A stretch of 64,000 bases of DNA, taken from the NCBI GenBank assembly GCA_030263475.1, contig SZPC01000004.1:119850-183849 (forward strand), given 5' to 3'. This document shows positions 42,214 through 50,845 of the stretch, piece by piece (the stretch's first letter is position 1; each line of letters starts with the position of its first letter). Origin of the DNA: OLB4 sp002050165. GTDB lineage: Bacteria; Bacteroidota; Ignavibacteria; Tepidaquicellales; Tepidaquicellaceae. Both the position numbers and the translations under genes were made by a program. Below the pieces are notes generated by a model, which was given only the letters and a program-made list of their open reading frames with translations, did no database searches and was not told the DNA's origin.

Positions 42214-43476
42214 TTAATGTGCGTGAGCTTCACCTTGATTAGTCATTTTCGCCAGTATATAGAACGCCCCGTTAACTACAATTTTACTATCATGCGGGAT
42301 TTCCTTTAATAAAGTTATTTCACTGAAACCTATATCGGTTGTGCCCTTGCTAACAGGAATTTTCTCGAAAGTTGTAACTTCTTCCTTGTGTTCGTCCGTA
42401 GAGTTTTGATCGTGGCTGTGATCGTCGTGTTCGTGTTCCTTTGTTCCCTCAGTGTGACCGGTTTCATTCTTTTTGCCGGAAACTATGAATATATAGTCTT
42501 GTCCTTCGTGGTTTACAATTGCATCCGTAGGAACTGCATCAACTGTCGCATCCGTCAAACTTATCAACGCTGTAACGCTCATACCGTCTATTAAACCTTG
42601 CTTATCACCTTTTACTCTTGCATGAACTGCGATTGCTTTTGTATTCTGTTCGAATGTGTTGCTTATTGCATAAATGTATGCATCATATTCCCTGCCCGGA
42701 TTGTTCGTAAGCGTGAAATGAATAGTTTGCCCGACTTTCAGTTTCTTTATGTCTTTTTCATAAACGTACAAGTCAAGGTGCAACCTGCTGTTATCCACAA
42801 TTTCAGCCACCGGGTTGGCAGCATCAACATAACTGCCGATATTAACCATGATATTGCTGATTACACCGCTGATCGGACTGATTACGTTTACACTTGAACG
42901 AATATTATCAGGCGTTAATGTTTCGGGATTAATACCTATTAACTCTAATTGTTTTTGTAAACTTGCCTTTCTGGACTTTAACGTGTTAAGTTCCGTGGTT
43001 GCTGCCTGAAGGTTCTTCAACGCTCCCGCATTTCCTTCTACCAACATTTTTTGTCTTTCAAATTCCAATTCCGCTAATTCTAACTTCGAAGCAATGCTCA
43101 ATAAATCTTCCTGCATTGTAATGAAAGAATTATTGGAAATAGTTGCAATTACCTGTCCACGCCTGACGTGGTTTCCTGTCTGAATAAATATCGACTTAAT
43201 TACACCGCCCATTATTGTGGTTGCATTCGCTTTATTTTGATTTGGTACTTTTAAAAATCCATTTGCTTTAAGCGATGAAGACAGTTGCTTTTTTTCAATT
43301 TTTCCTAACTCAACATTTATCGAGCTCATTTGCTCATGAGTTAAACTTACCAAATTAACGCTCCCGTGATCTTCGTGAACAGTATTGTCTTCACTGTGTT
43401 GCTCTTCATTGCTTTTGTTACAGGCAATAAAAATGATAGTTGTGAAAAGGAGGAAAACAAAAATAATATTTCTCAT
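42214..43476 (-). CDS. RND efflux periplasmic adaptor (CusB/CzcB type), lipoprotein with His-rich insert
   Basis: A 420-residue membrane-fusion protein with a lipobox (IFIACNK, Cys19). The barrel-sandwich hybrid (GGVIKSIFIQTGNHVRRGQVIATI), a coiled helical hairpin (about 110-165) and the beta-barrel domain (VSPISGVISNIMVNIGSYV) are in normal order. A His/Glu/Asp-rich stretch near residues 345-370 (HTEGTKEHEHDDHSHDQ) probably binds metal such as Cu, Zn or Co. It bridges the RND pump to the outer membrane channel, which here are fused in the adjacent gene. Confidence 0.92.
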   Translation of the reverse strand: MRNIIFVFLLFTTIIFIACNKSNEEQHSEDNTVHEDHGSVNLVSLTHEQMSSINVELGKIEKKQLSSSLKANGFLKVPNQNKANATTIMGGVIKSIFIQTGNHVRRGQVIATISNNSFITMQEDLLSIASKLELAELEFERQKMLVEGNAGALKNLQAATTELNTLKSRKASLQKQLELIGINPETLTPDNIRSSVNVISPISGVISNIMVNIGSYVDAANPVAEIVDNSRLHLDLYVYEKDIKKLKVGQTIHFTLTNNPGREYDAYIYAISNTFEQNTKAIAVHARVKGDKQGLIDGMSVTALISLTDATVDAVPTDAIVNHEGQDYIFIVSGKKNETGHTEGTKEHEHDDHSHDQNSTDEHKEEVTTFEKIPVSKGTTDIGFSEITLLKEIPHDSKIVVNGAFYILAKMTNQGEAHAH

Positions 43477-43485
43477 TTTACCAAA

Positions 43486-46400
43486 TTATTTATTAATTAA
43501 AGAGGTAATGTTGATAACCGATTGATTAAGTTGATTTATACAGTTCAGGTAAGCTAAATGTACATCAGTTACTGTTTCAAGTGCCTGCAAAAATTCTATA
43601 TAGTCTATTTCACCACTTTGAAAACTTACCTTTGCAGTGTTGATTATTACTTCAGAATTTAGAAGAGCAGTTGAACTATAATATTTGTATTGCGATAAAA
43701 TCTGTTCGTATTGCACGTATGCATTACGCAATTGATTCTGCAATTGGATTCTAACATTATCTGCTTCTCTCAGCAGAGATTGTTGTTTAAAGTCGAGAGA
43801 TTGGATTTTTGAAGATGAATTGAAAAAAGTAAGCGGTACATTTATACCTAAGTTAACTCCATGAAACCTATCACCAATTCCGAAATGTACCTCATTACCG
43901 TTAACTGACTGTGTTCCGATAAGCGATTGATTGAAATATCCAATATTAAGCTCAGGGAGTAATGATGCAATTTCAATTTCTTTGTTCTGTCTGGCTATCA
44001 ATACTTCCTTGTACATTGATTCCAGCGCAGGATTATTTGAAACAAGCGATGTATCAAACGAAATGTTTAAGGCAAGAGGCTGAAATTCGACAATTCTTTC
44101 AATCACAAAATCTTCACCAGTGTTCATCAATGTTTTCAGTTTATTGTATGTCATTAAATAATCTGACTCATTTTGTTTAAGTAAAAGCTGAATCTCACCA
44201 TATTTGGTTTCCGCTGTTGTTTTCTCCAATAAATTCGTTTCACCGGTTTTATAACGCAATCCGGCTGCATTTACAAAATCAATGTATAAAACCTCCAGAT
44301 ATTTCAAACGATCTTTTACGGCTGATAAATATTGTAGTTCGTAAAACTGTGATTTGACCTGTGAAGTAATAACGTTCATTAATGCTTTTCGTTGCAATTC
44401 GATGTTTTGCATTTCTGCTTCCAGTAATTTTGACTTTTCAAAATAGTAAGTTGGAAACGGAATAGTCTGACTGATTTGAAAACCGAGATCATTATTGATA
44501 CTGCTGTATTGTCCGTATTGAATATTAAAGTTTGTTTTAGGTAACTCAAACGAAGATCCGCGCATACTTTGGTATGATTGCAAGTCCAATTGTTTCGATT
44601 GAAGTTTCAAGTTATTTTCCAATGCAACTTTGATGGCTTCATCGAGATTAATAATTTTCATTGATTGGGCATTTACTCCCCCGACCGTGAAAATTATAAA
44701 GCATAATACTACCAATGGCGAAACTTTAACTTTTCTATTTTTAGTAAAAATCATGTACAATAAAGGTAAAACAATTAGTGTGAGGAAAGTTGCAGTGATT
44801 AAGCCGCCTATTACAACAGTAGCAAGCGGTTTCTGGACTTCTGCTCCCGGACTTGTTGAAATCGCCATAGGAAGAAATCCAAGCGATGCAACAGCAGCAG
44901 TCATTAATACCGGTCGGAGACGGGTTTTTGTCCCTTCTATAATGCGTTTAGTAATATCACTGACTCCGTCTTTTTCCAACTGATTGAAAGTCCCGATAAG
45001 TACGATTCCATTTAATACAGCTACGCCAAATAATGCAATAAAACCGATTCCTGCCGATATACTAAATGGCATATCACGAATGACCAAAGCAAAAACACCT
45101 CCAATTGCGCTCATTGGAATTGCAGTGTAAATGAGTAATGCCTGTTTGAATGAACCAAATGTAAAATAAAGAAGCGTGAATATAAGCCCCAATGCGACCG
45201 GCAAAGCAATCATCAGTCTTTTAGATGCAGCTTGTAAATTCTCAAATGTTCCTCCAAAAGTGTAGTAATACCCTTCCGGAAGTTTTATTTCTTTATCCAG
45301 ATTATTTCGTATATCATCAACAACACTTTCCACATCCCTGTTCTTAACGTTGAAACCAACTACAATTCTGCGTTTCGCATCTTCACGGCTTATCTGTGCC
45401 GGTCCTAATTCCATTTTGATTTCGGCAACTTGCGATAATGGAATTTGTGTTCCATTGTTTGTTGGAATATATAGCTGGCTTACGTCTTCAATATTGTTTC
45501 TATGAGTGCTGTCTAATCGCACTACCAAATCAAATTTACGTTCATTTTCAAAAACAACTCCTGCTGTTCCACCAGCGAACGCAGTGCTTATGATATGGTT
45601 AATATCCTTAATATTTAAACCATAATTTGCAATCTGTGAACGGTTGTATTTAATTACAATTTGAGGTAAACCGGTTATCCGTTCAACGCTTGGTTCAGTT
45701 GTACCTTCCACATTTTGGACAACCGATTTTATTTTATTGGCGTAATTTAAAAGTGTGTCCATGTTTTCTCCTATAATTTTAACTGCGACATCCTGTTTGA
45801 TCCCGGTCATCAACTCATTAAATCGCATTTGAATTGGTTGACTTTTTTCAAAGAAAACTCCCGGCACAGTTGACAACTTCTGCATCATTTCATCTGCAAG
45901 TTCATCGTAACTGATATCACGTTTCCATTCATCGGGTTGTTTAAGAATTACCATTAAATCCGTTGCTTCCGGAGGCATCGGATCGGTTGGTACTTCGGCG
46001 GTTCCGGTTTTGCCGATTACCATTTTCACCTCGTCAAATTCACCCAACATTCGGGAGACCTGCATAGACGTCTCCAGACTTTGTGATAACGACGTCCCCT
46101 GAGGTAAGATACAATGAATTGCGAAATCACCTTCTTGTAAAGTTGGAATAAATTCTCCTCCCATTTTTGAAAACAACATCACAGTTCCTGCAAAAATTGT
46201 AACGGTTACACTGACGATGCTTAATTTATATTTAATTGCTTTTTCGAGGAGTGGTGAATAAATGCGCTGGAAAATCTTCATTATTTTATCACTGAACGTT
46301 TCCTTTTGGGAAATTTGTTTTGGCAGGAACAGAGCGCACATCATAGGAATATATGTAAGTGATAATATCAACGCGCCGGAAATTGCAAAAACCACAGTTT

Positions 46401-47835
46401 GTGCCATAGGTCGGAACATTTTCCCTTCGATCCCGATAAGTGTTAGTATCGGGATGTAAACAATCAAAATGATAACTTCACCAAATGCAGCACTACTGCG
46501 TATTTTTGAGGATGATTTATAAACCTCTTTATCCATTTCCGATTGTGATAATTTCCCGATTGACTTTCGCAAACCAAGGTGATGCATTGTAGCTTCAACA
46601 ATAATCACAGCTCCATCAACAATCAGACCAAAGTCAATTGCCCCGAGGCTCATTAGGTTTGCGCTAACTCCGAATAAGTTCATCATTCCTAAAGCAAATA
46701 ACATAGAAAGTGGAATAGCGGAAGAAACTATCAATCCAGCACGTAGATTTCCAAGAAATAAGACCAACACAAAAATTACTATCAATGCGCCTTCGATGAG
46801 ATTTTTTTGCACGGTAAAAATTGCGCGGTTTATCAAATCCGTTCTGTCAAGATAAGGTTCAATTTTAACATCCGGAGGAAGTGACTTTTGAATGGTTTGC
46901 ATTTTTTCTTTTATCCTGTTGACCACATCGGAACTATTTGCACCTTTACGCATCATTACAACTCCACCGACTGCATCCACTTCACCGTTGTAAGTCATTG
47001 CGCCGTATCGAACAGCGCTGCCGAAACGAACTTCAGCAACATCTTTAATTAAGATCGGGATTCCATTCGGGTTCGCTTTAATTACGATATTTTTGATATC
47101 ATCAAATGAACCTATTAATCCGACACCGCGAATGAAATATGCACTTGGTTTTTTGTCAATATATGCGCTGCCGGTATTCTCATTATTCCTCTCTAATGCC
47201 GTAAATATTTCAGGAACAGAAACTCCCATTGCAACAAGTCTGTCGGGATTTATCGAAACTTCATATTGTTTGAGTTGCCCGCCGAAACTGTTTACCTCTG
47301 CAACTCCAGGTGTACCGTAAAGTTGACGTGCGACGATCCAATCCTGCATAGTACGTAACTCCATTGCAGAATATTTATCTTCACTGCCGCTGACAGGGTG
47401 GATGATATATTGATATATTTCTCCCAGACCGGTACTTACAGGTGCTAATTCCGGTGTACCTACACCTTTTGGAATTTTATCCCCTGCATCTTTTAGCTTT
47501 TCGTTTATCAATTGACGGGCGAAGTAAATATCAACATTATCATCGAACACTACTGTTATTACTGAAAGTCCAAACCGGGAAATGCTCCGTAACTCCACCA
47601 AATCAGGAAGATTTGCCATACTTTGTTCAATCGGATATGTTACCAATTGTTCAACTTCCTGAGTTGCAAGCGTTGGGCAAACTGTTATAATTTGAACCTG
47701 GTTGTTGGTTATATCCGGGACGGCGTCAATTTGTAATTTGTTGGCGCTCCATAATCCCCATAGAATTAACGCGAGAGTCAAAAGCGCAATAACAAATTTA
47801 TTTTTTATACTGAATGCAATTACTTTGTCTATCAT
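43486..47835 (-). CDS. CusA/CzcA-type heavy-metal RND pump fused to a TolC-like outer membrane channel
   Basis: A 1449-residue chain. Residues 1 to about 1045 are a complete heavy-metal RND transporter (VPDITNNQVQIITVCP, AIDFGLIVDGAVIIVEA in the central transmembrane helix, GEFIPTLQEGDFAI, and the C-terminal FGVAVLNGIVLIGTFNQL). Residues about 1055-1449 are a TolC-family outer membrane factor (INLDEAIKVALENNLKLQSK and long amphipathic helices). The joint, KNRKVKVSPLVVLCFIIF followed by TVGGVNAQS, looks like a signal peptide with a cleavage site. Metal/proton antiport removes divalent metals from the periplasm. The adaptor gene follows 9 bases downstream. Confidence 0.92.
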   Translation of the reverse strand: MIDKVIAFSIKNKFVIALLTLALILWGLWSANKLQIDAVPDITNNQVQIITVCPTLATQEVEQLVTYPIEQSMANLPDLVELRSISRFGLSVITVVFDDNVDIYFARQLINEKLKDAGDKIPKGVGTPELAPVSTGLGEIYQYIIHPVSGSEDKYSAMELRTMQDWIVARQLYGTPGVAEVNSFGGQLKQYEVSINPDRLVAMGVSVPEIFTALERNNENTGSAYIDKKPSAYFIRGVGLIGSFDDIKNIVIKANPNGIPILIKDVAEVRFGSAVRYGAMTYNGEVDAVGGVVMMRKGANSSDVVNRIKEKMQTIQKSLPPDVKIEPYLDRTDLINRAIFTVQKNLIEGALIVIFVLVLFLGNLRAGLIVSSAIPLSMLFALGMMNLFGVSANLMSLGAIDFGLIVDGAVIIVEATMHHLGLRKSIGKLSQSEMDKEVYKSSSKIRSSAAFGEVIILIVYIPILTLIGIEGKMFRPMAQTVVFAISGALILSLTYIPMMCALFLPKQISQKETFSDKIMKIFQRIYSPLLEKAIKYKLSIVSVTVTIFAGTVMLFSKMGGEFIPTLQEGDFAIHCILPQGTSLSQSLETSMQVSRMLGEFDEVKMVIGKTGTAEVPTDPMPPEATDLMVILKQPDEWKRDISYDELADEMMQKLSTVPGVFFEKSQPIQMRFNELMTGIKQDVAVKIIGENMDTLLNYANKIKSVVQNVEGTTEPSVERITGLPQIVIKYNRSQIANYGLNIKDINHIISTAFAGGTAGVVFENERKFDLVVRLDSTHRNNIEDVSQLYIPTNNGTQIPLSQVAEIKMELGPAQISREDAKRRIVVGFNVKNRDVESVVDDIRNNLDKEIKLPEGYYYTFGGTFENLQAASKRLMIALPVALGLIFTLLYFTFGSFKQALLIYTAIPMSAIGGVFALVIRDMPFSISAGIGFIALFGVAVLNGIVLIGTFNQLEKDGVSDITKRIIEGTKTRLRPVLMTAAVASLGFLPMAISTSPGAEVQKPLATVVIGGLITATFLTLIVLPLLYMIFTKNRKVKVSPLVVLCFIIFTVGGVNAQSMKIINLDEAIKVALENNLKLQSKQLDLQSYQSMRGSSFELPKTNFNIQYGQYSSINNDLGFQISQTIPFPTYYFEKSKLLEAEMQNIELQRKALMNVITSQVKSQFYELQYLSAVKDRLKYLEVLYIDFVNAAGLRYKTGETNLLEKTTAETKYGEIQLLLKQNESDYLMTYNKLKTLMNTGEDFVIERIVEFQPLALNISFDTSLVSNNPALESMYKEVLIARQNKEIEIASLLPELNIGYFNQSLIGTQSVNGNEVHFGIGDRFHGVNLGINVPLTFFNSSSKIQSLDFKQQSLLREADNVRIQLQNQLRNAYVQYEQILSQYKYYSSTALLNSEVIINTAKVSFQSGEIDYIEFLQALETVTDVHLAYLNCINQLNQSVINITSLINK

Positions 47836-47932
47836 ATTAAAATCAGGTTAATGTATGTATGCACATTATCGCATACCAACATGCTGCGAAAAATTTTCAC
47901 ACGATCCGACAAATCGGAACATTAATGAACCA

Positions 47933-48253
47933 TTAACTGATTTTTGGCGGTTGCCAGATGGAAAAAGGAATTTCCAACAGGTATGATATGGATTTAAGCG
48001 ATATCTTTCCGGTTGGTATTGGGTGGTAAGAACCTAAATCTATTTGCAATTGCGTGAAACCCCAGGTCTGACCGCAACAAACACATACGCAAAACGGTGA
48101 ACAATGTTCAGCTTCCTGCTCGTGGTTGACATAATCTGAACTTACCGGGGTTGATTGAGTTCGGTCACTGTAACCGCATTCGTTGTTATCAACACAAGGC
48201 AAAGCTGTCAGCGCGAGAAAATAAAAACAAAATATGGAAATCAGGAATTTCAC
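47933..48253 (-). CDS. small Cys-rich secreted protein (DUF6660-like) upstream of the metal efflux genes
   Basis: A 106-residue protein (GTG start) with a signal peptide (about residues 1-20). The mature part holds a cysteine cluster HCSPFCVCVCCGQTWGF preceded by CVDNNECGYSD and a His/Glu segment. I recall this pattern as the DUF6660 family, which is found beside heavy-metal efflux operons in Bacteroidetes. It may bind or sense metal in the periplasm. It lies 97 bases upstream of the RND-TolC gene on the same strand. Confidence 0.75.
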   Translation of the reverse strand: MKFLISIFCFYFLALTALPCVDNNECGYSDRTQSTPVSSDYVNHEQEAEHCSPFCVCVCCGQTWGFTQLQIDLGSYHPIPTGKISLKSISYLLEIPFSIWQPPKIS

Positions 48254-48379
48254 TTTTCAAAAATAAAAAAAAATTTTTTCAGTTTAAACAGGTTTCAATC
48301 AGGTGAGTACAAAATTGGAGAGTTTTGGTAATTACAATAAAAATATTTTATAAAATACTCTTCCGTTTACGCATGTCTC

Positions 48380-50845
48380 TCAGATTTTAGAATTGAGGTT
48401 GTCCATCAGTGTTATAACCCCGTTCTTGAAATTCACGAGTTTCCCTGAAAGGTTATCCGGGAAATTACTGATTATAGCGGATGGTTTCTTAATTTCCCTT
48501 AATAGGATTGCACCGTGAGAGAGCATACCACCATTTCGTGCAATAACAGCTTTAGCATTTTTATATTCTTCGAAGTGTCCCGGTTCAAGTGCGTCAACAA
48601 TCAGAATATCCTTTCCGATAATTCCGATAACATCACCGGGATAAATTATTGATGGTATAGAATCGTTGAAATCCGCACTTTCATCAACTCCACTATTTTG
48701 CCAGAATGTTCCCGACTTCAATCGCACTGCCTCTGATAATCCGAAAGCTTCCGTTCCTTTCAATGCAAAATGTAACCGTTGTATGAGTCGCATATTGTTA
48801 TCTCTGTACCATTCCCTAATTTCAATATATCTTCCCCGCATACCCGGTAATCCTATCGCACTCCATATTCTGAGGAATAAATTCCATTTTGGAAAACTGC
48901 TGACATGGTAAAATTTTTCAACCTTCCGCTCGGATGCCGGATCGCTTTCAAATTTTACACGATGTGGAAATTTTGTTTGTAACATTTCAGAGTAAACAGT
49001 TTTCGGATTACCCATGAAGTTCCCGCCTGCGCTCGAAAGACAAGCCTTCAAAACTATGTTTGTTCTTGTAATAAACAGGTAATATCGAATAAACCAGTGC
49101 CTGATTAAATATTCGCGGTGAGGTGAATTTAATTTCAATAGATGATTTAACTCAACTTCAAAATCGAGAAGTTTTAAATACGACATTTTTACTTTTTGTC
49201 TCGCAAGAATGAGCATTTTAATAAACTTCGGTATGGTCAGAATAAACCGGAAAAAATTAAATCGTGGCTCAGGGGAGTATCCTCCAATTTCTCTAAAGAA
49301 CAGTTTTGCCGGTAATCCCCAATTTTTGAAACTTGAAAGGAAAAGGTCACAGTTTATATACTGTGCGTGGTTAAATTCTACGGTGAACGGTTCGTTGTTT
49401 TCAATTGTTCTGTAATCCCAGAGAGCGTAGAGTCTGCCGATACTTTTCGCAGCTTTTATCTGAGCTTCGTTCATCAAATTACTAACTTGTTTCGGGAGTA
49501 TTTCATCCAGATTTGCGGAAGAAATAAGCCTTCGCCAACCGAAATTGGTTACAGGTCTGAGCTGGAGTAGATAGAATTCCAATCCATCCCATGCCCACTC
49601 AATATTACAGTGTTCGTAGTGAAACTTTGAAATACAATTTAAGAGGAACTCGTTCAGGTATGAAATCATAACAATAAACGGAGATTCATCCATGCTTTTA
49701 TTCCAGCCGACTTCCCACCCGTTTTGCATTTTTGATATAACTGCACTCTGAGGTGTTACTTTCCCTGAAGTCAGTCCTTCAAGGTGGCCGTTTACCCATT
49801 CAATTTCGGTTGAAATATTTCTTACAAAAGCTACACCTGAGACAAGCGGTTCTATATATTTTTGAATTATTACCTCGTCCGCTCCATTGCTGAAAAGTTC
49901 ATTTACCTTTTGCTCAACATCTTCCGGACGGATTCTAAGGAATGATTTATGTAAACCCGGTTCAGATGAATCAGCTTTGTCTTCATTTGAAAATCCGGAT
50001 CTAATCACAAAGGATTTCGTGTTATCAGGCTTAAATTCGTCAATATATTTTTCGACTACACAAAATTCCGGAACATTAAGTCCCGCAATCTTTGCAAGTT
50101 TTAATCTTCCTGCTTTTGTGTGCGATTTAAAGGATTCGGATTCATCTTCTACGGTTTTAACGAAACCGGGAGGATCATCAAAATACGGAAAGTGTCCCCA
50201 ATCATTTTTTATCGTGATTGACAGATTAGCGCGTTTGAGAATACTATCCCATGCGGCGATATGTGAGATATCTATTACATTGTTTTTTGCCCCCCATAAT
50301 ATTCTGACATTATTGTCTATGTAGTCAAATAAATCCAGTGCATCAACCGGAGAAATCAGGTTCAAAATAGATTTCAATGCGCTGTAATTTTTAATTCCGC
50401 GTGCGATGATTTCAAAAATTTCATTATCACGTGGAGCAATAGTTAAGTACTTTTTTAAGAGGGAAGGATTTACAGAAATTAAAAATTTTAAAAAGGGTAT
50501 TCCACCAAGGTACTGCGGAAAAATTTTAGGCTGCTTTTTCCCAATGAATGCACCGATTGGTGCAAGGATTATAAAATTTCTAAAATGGTATGGATCAATA
50601 GTTGCAACACGGAGAGCGACAAGCGCACCAAAGCCGCATGCGAGAATGTCTTCACCCGGTTTCGTAAGGTTTATCAGTGAACGGGCGAGTTCGTCGTTGT
50701 TGCGAAAAGAATCAGATTTATTATTGCCGAATCCGGGGAGTTCAATCGGCGTTGGTGTATATTTACTGAAATGTGGTAATACAAATTTCCAATATTCCGC
50801 ACTACTACCTAAGCCTCCGAGTAGATTTAAGGTGGGTTTAACCAT
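48380..50845 (-). CDS. degenerate alpha/beta-hydrolase + PPDK-type ATP-grasp + phosphohistidine swivel domain protein
   Basis: 821 residues from ATG at 50845, an 8-base overlap with malQ (a TTG at 50866 would add 7). Residues 1-235 are an alpha/beta-hydrolase fold whose nucleophile elbow reads ACGFGAL, with Gly71 where Ser is expected and Asn where the acid usually lies (WGAKNN); His218 is kept (WGHFP). Residues about 240-435 form the pyruvate-phosphate-dikinase ATP-binding domain (FVIRSGFSNED with Arg282, IIQKYIEPLVSGVAF, NIEWAWDGLEFYLLQLRPVT). A 300-residue helical part follows, then a swivel domain with catalytic His777 (GGMLSHGAILLRE). The PEP-binding barrel is missing. It resembles rifampin phosphotransferase or glucan dikinase layout; substrate unknown. 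Confidence 0.82.
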   Translation of the reverse strand: MVKPTLNLLGGLGSSAEYWKFVLPHFSKYTPTPIELPGFGNNKSDSFRNNDELARSLINLTKPGEDILACGFGALVALRVATIDPYHFRNFIILAPIGAFIGKKQPKIFPQYLGGIPFLKFLISVNPSLLKKYLTIAPRDNEIFEIIARGIKNYSALKSILNLISPVDALDLFDYIDNNVRILWGAKNNVIDISHIAAWDSILKRANLSITIKNDWGHFPYFDDPPGFVKTVEDESESFKSHTKAGRLKLAKIAGLNVPEFCVVEKYIDEFKPDNTKSFVIRSGFSNEDKADSSEPGLHKSFLRIRPEDVEQKVNELFSNGADEVIIQKYIEPLVSGVAFVRNISTEIEWVNGHLEGLTSGKVTPQSAVISKMQNGWEVGWNKSMDESPFIVMISYLNEFLLNCISKFHYEHCNIEWAWDGLEFYLLQLRPVTNFGWRRLISSANLDEILPKQVSNLMNEAQIKAAKSIGRLYALWDYRTIENNEPFTVEFNHAQYINCDLFLSSFKNWGLPAKLFFREIGGYSPEPRFNFFRFILTIPKFIKMLILARQKVKMSYLKLLDFEVELNHLLKLNSPHREYLIRHWFIRYYLFITRTNIVLKACLSSAGGNFMGNPKTVYSEMLQTKFPHRVKFESDPASERKVEKFYHVSSFPKWNLFLRIWSAIGLPGMRGRYIEIREWYRDNNMRLIQRLHFALKGTEAFGLSEAVRLKSGTFWQNSGVDESADFNDSIPSIIYPGDVIGIIGKDILIVDALEPGHFEEYKNAKAVIARNGGMLSHGAILLREIKKPSAIISNFPDNLSGKLVNFKNGVITLMDNLNSKI

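Noticed and set aside
48261..48268. TATTTTTG on the minus strand, possible -7 box for the Cys-rich gene
   Set aside because: It lies only about 7 bases before the GTG and no TTTG stands 19-21 bases upstream; the stretch is simply T-rich.
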